Source: Malaciobacter mytili LMG 24559 | GTDB lineage: Bacteria; Campylobacterota; Campylobacteria; Campylobacterales; Arcobacteraceae | Assembly (NCBI RefSeq): GCF_003346775.1 | Contig: NZ_CP031219.1 | Coordinates: 434,001 to 498,000, forward strand | Length of the DNA stretch: 64,000 nt | Direction of reading: 5' to 3' | Translations under genes and position numbers: made by a program | Notes under the pieces: model-generated | Seen by the model: only the letters and a program-made list of their open reading frames with translations | The model's database searches: none | Told to the model about the DNA's origin: nothing | Part shown: positions 44,008 to 53,753 of the stretch, one piece after another | How the letters are laid out: the number at the start of each line of letters is the position of its first letter | Position numbering within the stretch: position 1 is the stretch's first letter

Positions 44008-45573
44008 TTGAAAATCTTAAATTATAGACTCATAATATTTATACTAAGCATTATATTTGGAGTTGTATTTTCTATACCTTCATTTATGCAAACAAATAGT
44101 GGTAAAAAAATCTCATTAGGATTAGATTTACAAGGTGGACTTCATATGCTTCTTGGAGTTCAAACGGATGAGGCAGTTACTTCAAAAATCAAAACAATAG
44201 CAACTTCAATTAAATATTTTGCCGAAGACGAAGATTTATTAATAGAAGATTTAAGTATCAATGGTGATAGCATAACTTTTACTATTTTAGATAAAGATGA
44301 AGCACCTAAAATTGAAACAATGTTAGAAAAAATAGGTGGTTTAGAAGTTGGATTAGATGAACTTACTTTTAATGTAAGTTTAACTGATGATGAGATTGTT
44401 CGAACAAAAGATTTATCTGTTGCGCAAGCTGTTGAAACTATTAGAAATAGACTTGACCAATTTGGACTTGCTGAACCAACTGTTATTAGACAAGGTGAAA
44501 CTGATATTGTTGTTCAACTTCCAGGAATTAGATCTCAAGAAGATGAAAAAGCTGCAAGAGAACTTATTTCTAAGCCAGCTAATTTAGAACTTATGGCAGT
44601 AGATGAAGAAAGAGCAGACCAAGTTTATACTATGAGTGATGCTCAAGCAGCTTCATATGGAGATATTATTTTAGAGGATGTAAAAAATCCAAATACTTTA
44701 TATTTAGTAAAAGAGATACCTATTTTAAATGGGGAGCAAGTAATTGATGCAAAAGTTGCTTTTGACCAATCAAATCAGCCTATTATTAATTTTACATTAA
44801 ATTCAAGTGGTGCAAGAATTTTTGGTGATTTTACAGCAAAAAGTATAGGAAAAAGACTTGCAGTTGTTCTTGATGGGAAAGTTTATTCAGCTCCTTCAAT
44901 TAGAGAAAGAATTGGTGGAGGAAGTGGACAAATTTCTGGTGGTTTTACTATGATTGAAGCTGGAAATGTTGCAATTGCTCTTAGAAGTGGAGCTTTACCA
45001 GCTTCTGTAAAATTACTTGAAAAAAGAAGTGTGGGACCATCACTTGGAGCAGACTCTATTCAAGCTTCTATGGTTGCACTTATTTTAGGATTTGTACTAG
45101 TTGTAGTATTTATGATTGTATATTATAAAACTGCTGGAATTATTGCAAATATTGCACTTATTACAAATATTTTTATTATAGTATCAGTTATGGCAATGTT
45201 TGGTGCAACTCTTACTTTACCTGGTATGGCAGGGATTGTATTAACCGTGGGTATGGCAGTTGATGCCAATGTAATTATTACTGAAAGAATTAGAGAATTA
45301 TTAAGACAAGGATTATCAATTCAAAAAGCAATAGAAGATGGTTACTCAAATGCAATGAGAGCTATTTTAGATGCAAATATTACTACTTTATTGGTTGCTG
45401 TAATTCTTTATGCTTATGGAACAGGACCAATAAAAGGTTTTGCAATTACTATTTCTATTGGTATTTTAGCTTCAATGCTTACGGCAATTTTGGGAACTCA
45501 TGGTATTTATGAAGCCTTAATGCCAAAAATATCAAAAGATAAAAATATAAAAAAATGGTTTGGGGTTAGCTAA
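44008..45573 (+). CDS. secD: Protein translocase subunit SecD
   Basis: 521 residues from TTG 44008 (AAGGAAAAA upstream). Uses the proton gradient to help late steps of Sec export. N-terminal helix, a large periplasmic domain with the SecD signature GLDLQGGLHMLLGV (about 38-51) and DQFGLAEPTVIRQGETDIVVQL-type P1 region (quoted only in part), then five C-terminal helices with MAVDANVIITERIRE. Overlaps secF by one base. Confidence 0.97.
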   Translation: MKILNYRLIIFILSIIFGVVFSIPSFMQTNSGKKISLGLDLQGGLHMLLGVQTDEAVTSKIKTIATSIKYFAEDEDLLIEDLSINGDSITFTILDKDEAPKIETMLEKIGGLEVGLDELTFNVSLTDDEIVRTKDLSVAQAVETIRNRLDQFGLAEPTVIRQGETDIVVQLPGIRSQEDEKAARELISKPANLELMAVDEERADQVYTMSDAQAASYGDIILEDVKNPNTLYLVKEIPILNGEQVIDAKVAFDQSNQPIINFTLNSSGARIFGDFTAKSIGKRLAVVLDGKVYSAPSIRERIGGGSGQISGGFTMIEAGNVAIALRSGALPASVKLLEKRSVGPSLGADSIQASMVALILGFVLVVVFMIVYYKTAGIIANIALITNIFIIVSVMAMFGATLTLPGMAGIVLTVGMAVDANVIITERIRELLRQGLSIQKAIEDGYSNAMRAILDANITTLLVAVILYAYGTGPIKGFAITISIGILASMLTAILGTHGIYEALMPKISKDKNIKKWFGVS

Positions 45574-46544
45574 TGGAAATTTTTAAAACTGATAGAATAT
45601 ATAATTTTATGGGAAGAAGACTTCCTTTTTTAGGTCTTTCTTCTATTTTATTTATTGCCTCAATAGTAATTTTATTTACTAAAGGTTTAAACTTTGGTAT
45701 TGATTTTGCTGGTGGAACAATTATTCAAGTAAAATATGAGAAACAAGCCCCAATTTCAGATATTAGAACTGTATTAAAAACAAAACCTGAATATGCAAAT
45801 GCAATTATTTCAGAGTTTGGAAGTAAAGAAGAGGTTGTTATTAGATTATCTGGTACTTCTTCTGATTTATCAACTGATATAAGTGATAAAATACATAATG
45901 TATTAGCAAGTACAGGAAATTTTGAAGTAAGAAGAGTTGATATAGTTGGACCTAAAGTTGGAGGAGAATTAAGAGAAAAAGGTGTAATGGCTTTAGGTTT
46001 AGCTATTATTATAATCTTAATTTATGTAAGTTTTAGATTTGAATGGAGATTTGCTATTGCTTCAATTTTAGCATTAATTCACGATATTACTATTGCTATG
46101 GGAGCTTTATCACTTTTTTCTATAGAAGTAAATCTTGATATTTTAGCAGCAATTCTTACTCTTTTAGGATACTCTCTAAATGATACAATTATTGTATTTG
46201 ATAGAATTCGAGAAGGAATACAAACTTCTAAAGAGACTTTATTAGATACTATTGTAAATGAATCAGTAAGTAAAACTTTATCAAGAACAACACTTACTTC
46301 ATTAACAACATTTTTTGTTGTTGTTACTTTATTTGCCTTTGGTGGTGAGATTATTCATGGATTTGCCTTTACTTTACTTGTAGGTATTATTGTGGGTACA
46401 TATTCATCTATTTTTATTGCAGCATCTTTTTTAGTTCAATTAAAATTTTCAATAACTGATTTTAGAAGTAAAGAAGCTGAAAAATTAAAAAGACAAAAAG
46501 AAAAAGAAAAAATAAGAGCTATGTATGAAAAAGGTACAGTATAA
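45573..46544 (+). CDS. secF: Protein translocase subunit SecF
   Basis: 323 residues, six helices. The N-terminal GLNFGIDFAGGTIIQVKY and the second signature LLGYSLNDTIIVFDRIRE (about 204-221) identify SecF. Ends with a Lys/Glu-rich tail. Immediately follows secD, with its ATG overlapping the secD stop. Confidence 0.97.
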   Translation: MEIFKTDRIYNFMGRRLPFLGLSSILFIASIVILFTKGLNFGIDFAGGTIIQVKYEKQAPISDIRTVLKTKPEYANAIISEFGSKEEVVIRLSGTSSDLSTDISDKIHNVLASTGNFEVRRVDIVGPKVGGELREKGVMALGLAIIIILIYVSFRFEWRFAIASILALIHDITIAMGALSLFSIEVNLDILAAILTLLGYSLNDTIIVFDRIREGIQTSKETLLDTIVNESVSKTLSRTTLTSLTTFFVVVTLFAFGGEIIHGFAFTLLVGIIVGTYSSIFIAASFLVQLKFSITDFRSKEAEKLKRQKEKEKIRAMYEKGTV

Positions 46545-46760
46545 AGTATCTTATTAAAAAAAGAATTTAGTGGGCTATTTGTTTTTTACAAATTCCCTCT
46601 TAAATTCTATTTTGTGTCTTTACTTTTAAAAATCTCAAAATTCATAATTATTTTATAAATAATCTTATATATACTTCTACAATAGCTTTGTTTAAAGAAA
46701 AATGCAATAAAATAATATTTCTTTAATAAGATAATTTCCTTTTAATTATAAAGGTAAAAA

Positions 46761-47252
46761 ATGGTTACTGATATTAAAAAATCTAATAATTCTAAATTAA
46801 AAAATATAAAATATACTTTTGATAAAATATCTTCAAATAATGCAACAGATTGGCAATTAGCACTTTTTTGGATAGTTCTTTTTGAAATTTCAGCAGTGAT
46901 TTTTGAATATTTTTTTGTAAAAAAATCGCATATTTATATAGAGTATATACCTCAAAGTTTTTATAAAGAGATTTTTGTAGCTTCTCTTGTGGTTCCTTTT
47001 GTATGGTTGTGTGTTTATAATTTAATTTTTATAAATAAGAGCAATTTATTATATTTAGGGCTTTATGCAGTTATAGGTTTATATTTAGTAATTACTCAAG
47101 ATGTAACTTTTAATTTGCTTTTACATAATTTAAATCCTTTGGAATTGGATATTGGTGGAAGTATATATTTTACAATTCAGCTTATTTTTAAATTAGTTAC
47201 CACATATTTGATTTTTCAATTAGTAATAGCTTTAAGGTACAAAAGAGTTTAA
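46761..47252 (+). CDS. Unknown four-helix membrane protein, tandem paralogue A
   Basis: 163 residues, about four hydrophobic segments (about 30-52, 70-91, 98-114, 134-158). It shares with the next gene the motifs N-[AG]-T-DW-x-LAL-x-W (NATDWQLALFWI here), E-x(5)-EYF, and ITQDVTFNLLLHNLNP. The gene sits between secF and the DUF6394-like gene, a position that in Helicobacter, as I recall, holds no extra gene. Family not recognised. Upstream is a 216-base AT-rich region without other genes. Confidence 0.75.
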   Translation: MVTDIKKSNNSKLKNIKYTFDKISSNNATDWQLALFWIVLFEISAVIFEYFFVKKSHIYIEYIPQSFYKEIFVASLVVPFVWLCVYNLIFINKSNLLYLGLYAVIGLYLVITQDVTFNLLLHNLNPLELDIGGSIYFTIQLIFKLVTTYLIFQLVIALRYKRV

Positions 47253-47378
47253 AGCCAATAAATTACAATTTTAATAATAAATTTCTTTATTTTGTTAAAA
47301 AAGCGTTTATATTTTCTTGATATTATATATTTAATAAGAATTTGCAAAGATTTTTTGCAATATATAAGGAGAGAACAA

Positions 47379-47873
47379 ATGCAAACTTCAACTACAGCAA
47401 ATAAAGAGAGTTTTTTTTATCTTTTTGATAAATATACTTCAAGGAATGGTACAGATTGGTACTTAGCATTGACTTGGATATTTGTTTTAGAATTAATATC
47501 TTCATTAATTGAGTATTTTTATTTACCCATAGCAAAAACTTATATAGTTGATATTCAAGAAGGCTTATTTAAAGAGGCTTTAATAGCAATATTTATCTCT
47601 TTTTTTGTCTGGCACTTTATTTATAGTATTGTACAAATGAGAAAAAATCAATTTTTTTCACTAGTTATGTATGTTTTACTTGGAATTTATTTTTATATTA
47701 CAAAAGATGTAACATTTAATTTACTTTTTCATAATATTATAAATCCATTTGAATTTGAATTTAGTGGTTTTAGTCTATATACAATTGTTCAAATTTTTAT
47801 AAAAGTAGTTATCATATATCTTATTGTAAAAATGATAGTTTCTATTAAAAATAGAAAAAAACTAGACAATTAG
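47379..47873 (+). CDS. Unknown four-helix membrane protein, tandem paralogue B
   Basis: 164 residues from ATG 47379, which has AAGGAGAG upstream; an ATG at 47292 in the same frame lacks support. It aligns end to end with the preceding gene: NGTDWYLALTWIFVLELIS, IEYFYLP, ITKDVTFNLLFHNIINP. A GCAA-rich imperfect hairpin (TTGCAAAGATTTTTTGCAA) lies just before the SD and could modulate translation. Function unknown; the pair most likely arose by tandem duplication. Confidence 0.78.
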   Translation: MQTSTTANKESFFYLFDKYTSRNGTDWYLALTWIFVLELISSLIEYFYLPIAKTYIVDIQEGLFKEALIAIFISFFVWHFIYSIVQMRKNQFFSLVMYVLLGIYFYITKDVTFNLLFHNIINPFEFEFSGFSLYTIVQIFIKVVIIYLIVKMIVSIKNRKKLDN

Positions 47874-47975
47874 TTTTCTTCAAAAACCTTAATACCATAG
47901 TTTTAAAGCCTTTTTTATCCTTTTTTAGGTAATATATTTGCCTAATATTAAAAGTAAAACTTTAAAAGGATAACT

Positions 47976-48320
47976 ATGGATTGGGGTAAGGTAACTTATA
48001 TATTTTTCTCACTCATGTCACTCACAACTACAGCAGGGTTTATTTATGAGCCAAATGCAGTAGCATTGTTCTTAGCTGCAGGTGTAAATGTAATCTCTAC
48101 AATTTTAAAAATTGGTGTAAAAAATCTTTTAGCAGCAGAACTATTAGCAAGTTCATTAGTGGCAGACTTACACCTAATTCCTGCGTTTATGGTATTAACT
48201 TTTATAGGTGATGAAAGAATGGCAATTGCTTTAGCAATAGGTGCAGTTGTAGCAAATCTTTTCTCAATAGCATTAGCGCTAATAGAAAGTGCAAAAAGTC
48301 AAGATAAGGATGATTATTAA
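47976..48320 (+). CDS. Small integral membrane protein, DUF6394-like
   Basis: 114 residues with three to four helices (about 5-22, 26-45, 50-75, 83-104): [20 protein letters not shown] and [20 protein letters not shown]. In Helicobacter a conserved integral membrane protein occupies the same place between secF and leuS, and I recall this family as DUF6394. The stop overlaps the leuS ATG by one base, so expression is coupled to leuS. Role unknown. Confidence 0.85.
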   Translation: MDWGKVTYIFFSLMSLTTTAGFIYEPNAVALFLAAGVNVISTILKIGVKNLLAAELLASSLVADLHLIPAFMVLTFIGDERMAIALAIGAVVANLFSIALALIESAKSQDKDDY

Positions 48321-50785
48321 TGGAATATAATCCACAACAACTAGAAAAAAAATGGCAAACTTTTTGGAGTGAAAATAAAAGTTTTGAGCCATCTGATGAT
48401 ACAAAACAAGAAAAAAAATATATTTTAAGTATGTTCCCATATCCAAGTGGTAGAATTCATATGGGACATGTTAGAAACTACTGTTTAGGTGATGCAATAG
48501 CTAGATATTTTAGAAAAGCAAACTTTAATGTTTTACATCCAATTGGTTGGGATAGTTTTGGTATGCCAGCAGAAAATGCAGCTATTAAACATAAGCTTCA
48601 TCCAAAAAAATGGACATATGAAAATATTGATTATATGAGAGATGAGCTAAGAGCTTTAGGTTTATCTTTTAGCCAAACAAGAGAATTTGCAACTTCTGAT
48701 GAACTTTATACAAAATGGGAACAAGAGTTTATTATTAAAATGTATGAAGCTGGACTTTTATATAGAAAATCAACAGTAGTAAATTGGTGTGAACCTTGCC
48801 ATACTGTTTTAGCAAATGAGCAAGTAGAAGAGGGTTGTTGTTGGAGATGTGGAACTCCTGTTGAGCAAAAAGAGATGCCAGGATATTATATTGCTATTAC
48901 AAAATATGCACAAGAATTACTTGATGATTTAAAAACATTAGAAGGTTCATGGCCATCACAAGTTCTTACAATGCAAGAAAATTGGATAGGAAGAAGTGAA
49001 GGTTTAGAGTTTGATTTAGAATTATCTAAAGATTCAAGATTTAAATTAAATAAACAATTTGCTTCATATAAAGTATTTACAACAAGACCAGATACAATTT
49101 ATGGTATTTCTTATTCAGCTTTAGCACCAGAACATCCAATTGTAAAATATATAGTTGAAAATAATTTACTTCCAAATGATAAAATTGAAGCTATTAAAGC
49201 TATGCAAAAAGTAAGTGAAAGAGATAGAGCAACTCAAGATAAACAAGGAGTTTCTTTAGAAATTGATGTAATTCATCCTTTAACAGGTGAACTTATCCCT
49301 GTATGGGTAGCTAACTTTGTATTGGCTTCTTATGGTGGTGGAGCAGTTATGGCAGTTCCAGCCCATGACCAAAGAGATTTTGAGTTTGCAAAGCAATACT
49401 CTTTACCTATAAAACAAGTAATTGTAGGAAGTGAGGGAATTATTGAAAATCCAACTGAAGCCTTTACAGGTGAAGGTGAGCTAATAAATTCAGAAAGTTT
49501 TACTGGACTTAAAAATATAAAAGCAAAAAAAGCAATAATTTATCATTTTGAACAAAACTCAATTGGAAAAAAACAAGTTAATTTTAAACTAAGAGATTGG
49601 GGAGTATCAAGACAAAGATATTGGGGAGCACCTATTCCTTTTGTACATTGTGATTCTTGTGGATTAGTTCCAGAAAAGGTTGAAAATTTACCTATTGCTC
49701 TTCCTGAAGATGTAGAAATTACAGGACATGGAAATCCATTAGATACTCATGAAACATGGAAAAAATGTGCTTGTCCAAAATGTGGTAAAGAGGCTTTAAG
49801 AGAGACAGATACTTTAGATACTTTTGTACAATCTTCTTGGTATTTTTTAAGATATGCAACAAATCATAAAAAATGGGAAAAAGAGGGAATTTCTAAAAAA
49901 GATGCTGATTACTGGATGGATGTTGATCAATATATTGGTGGAATTGAACATGCAATTTTACACCTTTTATATGCAAGATTTTTCACTAAAGTATTAAATG
50001 ATTTAGGATATGTAAATTCAAGAGAACCTTTTAAAAGATTACTTACTCAAGGTATGGTACTTAAAGATGGTGCTAAAATGTCTAAATCAAAAGGAAATGT
50101 TGTAGATCCTGATTCTATTGTTGAAGAGTTTGGTGCAGATACAGCTAGATTATTTATTTTATTTGCAGCACCTCCAACTAAAGAGTTAGAGTGGAATGAT
50201 AGTGCAGTAGAAGGTGCATATAAATTTATTAAAAAATTTGTACAAAGAAGTAGTAATATCTCAAAAGAAGCTGCATTAAATTTTGAAAATATTGAGCATA
50301 GTTCATTAAATAAAGAAGAAAAAGAAGCTAGAAGAAAAGTTTATGATGCATTAAAAAGAGCAAATGATGTATTTACAAAAACTTTTACATTTAATACACT
50401 AATTGCTGGAGCTATGGAAGCTTTAAATGCATTACAAGCTCAAAATAATGAATTAGTATGGGCAGAAGGATACTATATTCTTACAAATATTTTAGAGCCA
50501 ATAATTCCTCATACTTGTTGGGAATTAGCTGATAATTTATTTGAAAGAAAAAATTTCAATAACAAAATTGAAGTAAAAGAAGAAGTTTTTGCTTTAGATT
50601 CAATTGTTTTAGCTGTAACAATTAATGGTAAAAAAAGATGTGAAGTGGAAGTATCTCCTAGTGCTTCAAAAGAAGAAATTTTAGAAATTGCTAAAAAACA
50701 GGCTAATAAATGGCTTGAAGGTAATGAAATTATCAAAGAGATAGTTGTACCAAATAAGTTAGTAAACTTAGTAATTAAAGGATAA
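48320..50785 (+). CDS. leuS: Leucyl-tRNA synthetase
   Basis: 821 residues. Class I synthetase with HIGH-type motif [15 protein letters not shown] (about 38-52), the CP1 editing domain (about 220-410; [12 protein letters not shown]), a zinc-ribbon-like set of CxxC motifs (CEPCHT, CCWRCG; CDSCG, CACPKCG) and KMSKSKGN (about 585-592). Standard bacterial length and order. Confidence 0.98.
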   Translation: MEYNPQQLEKKWQTFWSENKSFEPSDDTKQEKKYILSMFPYPSGRIHMGHVRNYCLGDAIARYFRKANFNVLHPIGWDSFGMPAENAAIKHKLHPKKWTYENIDYMRDELRALGLSFSQTREFATSDELYTKWEQEFIIKMYEAGLLYRKSTVVNWCEPCHTVLANEQVEEGCCWRCGTPVEQKEMPGYYIAITKYAQELLDDLKTLEGSWPSQVLTMQENWIGRSEGLEFDLELSKDSRFKLNKQFASYKVFTTRPDTIYGISYSALAPEHPIVKYIVENNLLPNDKIEAIKAMQKVSERDRATQDKQGVSLEIDVIHPLTGELIPVWVANFVLASYGGGAVMAVPAHDQRDFEFAKQYSLPIKQVIVGSEGIIENPTEAFTGEGELINSESFTGLKNIKAKKAIIYHFEQNSIGKKQVNFKLRDWGVSRQRYWGAPIPFVHCDSCGLVPEKVENLPIALPEDVEITGHGNPLDTHETWKKCACPKCGKEALRETDTLDTFVQSSWYFLRYATNHKKWEKEGISKKDADYWMDVDQYIGGIEHAILHLLYARFFTKVLNDLGYVNSREPFKRLLTQGMVLKDGAKMSKSKGNVVDPDSIVEEFGADTARLFILFAAPPTKELEWNDSAVEGAYKFIKKFVQRSSNISKEAALNFENIEHSSLNKEEKEARRKVYDALKRANDVFTKTFTFNTLIAGAMEALNALQAQNNELVWAEGYYILTNILEPIIPHTCWELADNLFERKNFNNKIEVKEEVFALDSIVLAVTINGKKRCEVEVSPSASKEEILEIAKKQANKWLEGNEIIKEIVVPNKLVNLVIKG

Positions 50786-50787
50786 AA

Positions 50788-51297
50788 ATGAAAAAAAGTC
50801 TATTAGTACTATTATTTTTTATTGTTATACTTTTTTCAGGATGTGGATATAAGCCATCTAGTTATTATGCAAAAGAGCAAATAAATGGTAATGTTTTTGT
50901 AGATTTATATGTAGATTTAAAAGATCCAAAAAATGCTGTATTAATTAAAGATGCAATGAATGAAATTTTAGTACACAGACTTAATGCAAAATTAGTTGAT
51001 AATAGAAAAGATGCAGATACTATAATGAAACTTAGATTAGGTTCTGTATCTTTAAGTGAATCTTCATATGATGATGAAGGATATACAAAACTATATAAAG
51101 CATATGTAAGTGTTTTTGTTTCTTATGAAAATGCTAAAGTAAAAAATGCATTTACTGTAACTGGTACACATGATTTCTCACTGGATAATAGTGCAACTAT
51201 AACAGATACAAAGAGATTTGAGGCTATTAAAATAGCAGCATCTAAAGCTTTAGAAGAGGTAATATCAAAAATAGCTGTTTACTCTTTTAAAAAGTAG
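50788..51297 (+). CDS. lptE: LPS-assembly lipoprotein LptE-like
   Basis: 169 residues. Signal peptide with lipobox FSGC (Cys about 19), then a small alpha/beta domain (GYKPSSYYAKEQ; NGNVFVDLYVDLKDPKNAVL) as in LptE, which plugs the LptD barrel in the outer membrane. Sequence similarity in this family is low; the position after leuS matches other Campylobacterota. Three-base gap from leuS. Confidence 0.82.
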   Translation: MKKSLLVLLFFIVILFSGCGYKPSSYYAKEQINGNVFVDLYVDLKDPKNAVLIKDAMNEILVHRLNAKLVDNRKDADTIMKLRLGSVSLSESSYDDEGYTKLYKAYVSVFVSYENAKVKNAFTVTGTHDFSLDNSATITDTKRFEAIKIAASKALEEVISKIAVYSFKK

Positions 51298-51305
51298 AAT
51301 AAGTA

Positions 51306-52475
51306 ATGCAAGAAAATTTAAAAAATTGTACTTTAGAAAAGTTTTTAGAACATAAAACTTTATATTATGACAAAATAGATTTCTCAATAGTAAAAAACTC
51401 TTGGGAAATCTTAAAAAATCATATAAAACTTCCTTTTGTTATACATATAGTTGGAACAAATGGTAAAGGAAGTACAGGGAGATTTTTAGCTCATTATTTA
51501 TATAAAAAAGAGTATAAAGTTCTTCATTATAGTTCACCACATATTTCTAAATTTAATGAAAGAATTTGGATAAATGGAAGTGATGTTAGTGATAATAATT
51601 TAGAAGAAGCTCATAAAAAAATACAAAATATCTTACCTCTAGAACTTTTGCAAAAGCTTACATATTTTGAATATACTACTTTAATAGCTCTATTTTTAAG
51701 CTCAAATTTTGATTATATTGTATTGGAAGCTGGACTTGGTGGTGAGTTTGATGCCACAAATGTTGTAGAAAATAATTTAAGTTTAATTACAACAATTGAT
51801 TTAGACCATCAATCTTTTTTAGGTAATAGTGTAGAAGAAATTGCAAGAACAAAAATGCGAGCTTGCAATAACCATATGATAGTTGGTTATCAAATTCATA
51901 ATAAAGTAAAACTCGAAGCTTTTAAAGTAAAAGAACAATTAGAACAAGAGTTTGGATATTTAATTGATATTACTTTTGTTGAAGAGTTTGAAAAATATAC
52001 AATAAATGATAAATTTGCTAAATATTTAAAAAGAAATCTTCATTTAGTAATAGAAGCTTTAAAATATCTAAAAATTGATATTGATATAAAATTATTTGAT
52101 GATGTAACTTTACAAGGAAGATGTCAAAAAATTGCACCAAATATTACAATAGATGTGGGACATAACCCTTTGGCTGCGCAGGTTTTAAAATCAGAGTTTG
52201 AACATAAAAAAATCATTTTGATATATAACTCTTATGAAGATAAAGATTATAAAGAGGTTTTAAGAATACTAAAACCTATAATAAAAGAGCTAATTATATT
52301 GGAAATTGAAGATAAAAGAATAGCAAATAAAAATAATTTATTAAATATTTGTAAAGATTACAATATAATGACAACTTTTAATCTTGAAATAAAAGAAAAT
52401 GAAGAATATTTAGTATTTGGTTCTTTTTTAGTAATTGAAAAATTTTTAAAATTAATAGGGTTTAATGAAAAATAG
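51306..52475 (+). CDS. folC: Folylpolyglutamate / dihydrofolate synthase
   Basis: 389 residues, Mur-ligase fold. P-loop VGTNGKGSTGRFLAHYL (about 49-65), the YSSPHISKFNERI segment, EAGLGGEFDATNV and DVGHNPLAAQ in the C-terminal domain. Adds glutamates to folate. Its 3' end overlaps the M23 peptidase gene by 11 bases. Confidence 0.95.
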   Translation: MQENLKNCTLEKFLEHKTLYYDKIDFSIVKNSWEILKNHIKLPFVIHIVGTNGKGSTGRFLAHYLYKKEYKVLHYSSPHISKFNERIWINGSDVSDNNLEEAHKKIQNILPLELLQKLTYFEYTTLIALFLSSNFDYIVLEAGLGGEFDATNVVENNLSLITTIDLDHQSFLGNSVEEIARTKMRACNNHMIVGYQIHNKVKLEAFKVKEQLEQEFGYLIDITFVEEFEKYTINDKFAKYLKRNLHLVIEALKYLKIDIDIKLFDDVTLQGRCQKIAPNITIDVGHNPLAAQVLKSEFEHKKIILIYNSYEDKDYKEVLRILKPIIKELIILEIEDKRIANKNNLLNICKDYNIMTTFNLEIKENEEYLVFGSFLVIEKFLKLIGFNEK

Positions 52476-53367
52476 GTTAATCATCACAGTATCTGATGTA
52501 AGTGGTACAAAATCATATAATGTACATCAGTTTATAAGAAAATTTGTAGTTATATTTTCGATTATTGCACTTTTTGTTTTAGGGCTTAGTTTTTGGCTTA
52601 TCACATATTTGCATAGTGAAGTGTCAAATATTAAAGAATCAAAAAGAGAAGAGATTGCACAATTAACTAAAAAAGAAAAAGAATTATTAGCTCAAAATAG
52701 TTTTTATTCAAAGCAGATACAAGGTAAAATTGAGGATATAGAAGAACTTAGTTCTAAATTAGACCATCTTGAAGAGATAATTGGTATAAAAAAAGATGAG
52801 GATATAGACTTAATTAAAAGGGCAACACTAGCTACAATGACTACTGTTGAAAAAGTTTATATGTTAAGAACTATACCAAATGGAAGTCCTTTAAAACTCA
52901 CAAGAGTTACTTCAAATTATGGTTATAGAATCCACCCTATTTCAAATAAAAAAATATTTCATAGAGGAATTGATTTAAAAGCAGCTATGAGAACAGAAAT
53001 TTTTGCAACTGCTGATGGAGTTGTTAGTTATGTGGAACCAAATGATAGGGGTGGTTTTGGGCGAGTTATTAAGATAATGCATGGATATGGTTTCCAAACT
53101 CTTTATGCTCATTTAAATAAAACAAAAGTTAAAATAGGTCAAGTTGTAAAAAAAGGAGACCTAATTGGTCTTAGTGGAAATAGTGGAAATAGTTCTGGAC
53201 CACATTTACACTATGAAATGAGATATGGAACAAAAGTATTAAATCCAAGAGATTTTATTTTTTGGGATATTAAAAATTATGAATCTATTTTCAAAAAGCA
53301 AAGGAGAATTCCGTGGGAATCTTTGGTAAATCTAATAAGCGAACACAACAAAATAGTGCGACAGTAA
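52465..53367 (+). CDS. M23 (LytM) peptidoglycan endopeptidase, cell-shape type
   Basis: 300 residues: N-terminal helix (about 27-48), a coiled coil (about 52-110), then an M23 domain with zinc motifs HRGIDLKAAMRTEIFA (HxxxD, about 167-182) and GPHLHYEMRYG (HxH, about 249-259). Probably trims peptide crosslinks in the periplasm. With the following bactofilin it matches the Csd1/CcmA cell-shape pair of Helicobacter. Only one M23 gene is present here, whereas Helicobacter has two in a row. It overlaps both neighbours. Confidence 0.9.
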   Translation: MKNRLIITVSDVSGTKSYNVHQFIRKFVVIFSIIALFVLGLSFWLITYLHSEVSNIKESKREEIAQLTKKEKELLAQNSFYSKQIQGKIEDIEELSSKLDHLEEIIGIKKDEDIDLIKRATLATMTTVEKVYMLRTIPNGSPLKLTRVTSNYGYRIHPISNKKIFHRGIDLKAAMRTEIFATADGVVSYVEPNDRGGFGRVIKIMHGYGFQTLYAHLNKTKVKIGQVVKKGDLIGLSGNSGNSSGPHLHYEMRYGTKVLNPRDFIFWDIKNYESIFKKQRRIPWESLVNLISEHNKIVRQ

Positions 53368-53753
53368 TTGCACAAGGTACTTGCATAATTGGTGGAATAA
53401 GTACAGAAGGGACTGTTCATATTGATGGTAAGTTTGAAGGTGTTATTTTAGAAGCTGATGTAATTACAATTGGTCAAACTGGTGAAGTAATCGGTGATAT
53501 TAAAGCAAATAATTTAATTGTTAGTGGGCTTTTTGATGGAAAAATAGATTGTAATGAAGTACATGTTTTATCAACAGGAAAAGTAATAGGTGAAATTAAA
53601 TATAATGAACTTGTTATTGAAGAGAATGGTAAGTTTGAAGGTAGAGGTATTAGAAAAAGTTCAAGCTTAACAAGTAGATATGGTGAAATTGAACAAAAAA
53701 TCAATAATATCATAATCTCACCAACACCAATTAGTCATGATAAAAATTCGTGA
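53313..53753 (+). CDS. Bactofilin (CcmA-like cytoskeletal protein)
   Basis: 146 residues from GTG 53313, supported by AAGGAG eight bases upstream. The central beta-helix repeats (GTCIIGGISTEGTVHIDGKF, VITIGQTGEVIGDIKANNLI, GLFDGKIDCNEVHVLSTGKV) define bactofilins, polymer-forming scaffolds for cell curvature. The first 55 bases overlap the M23 gene in another frame, tying the synthesis of the two shape proteins together. The 3' end overlaps the helicase gene by 17 bases. Confidence 0.93.
   Translation: MGIFGKSNKRTQQNSATVIAQGTCIIGGISTEGTVHIDGKFEGVILEADVITIGQTGEVIGDIKANNLIVSGLFDGKIDCNEVHVLSTGKVIGEIKYNELVIEENGKFEGRGIRKSSSLTSRYGEIEQKINNIIISPTPISHDKNS

Noticed and set aside
46545-46760. Possible small RNA or tRNA gene between secF and the tandem membrane genes
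   Set aside because: Only an imperfect AGAATTTA/TAAATTCT pairing is visible and no tRNA-like arms or T-loop; nothing can be supported.
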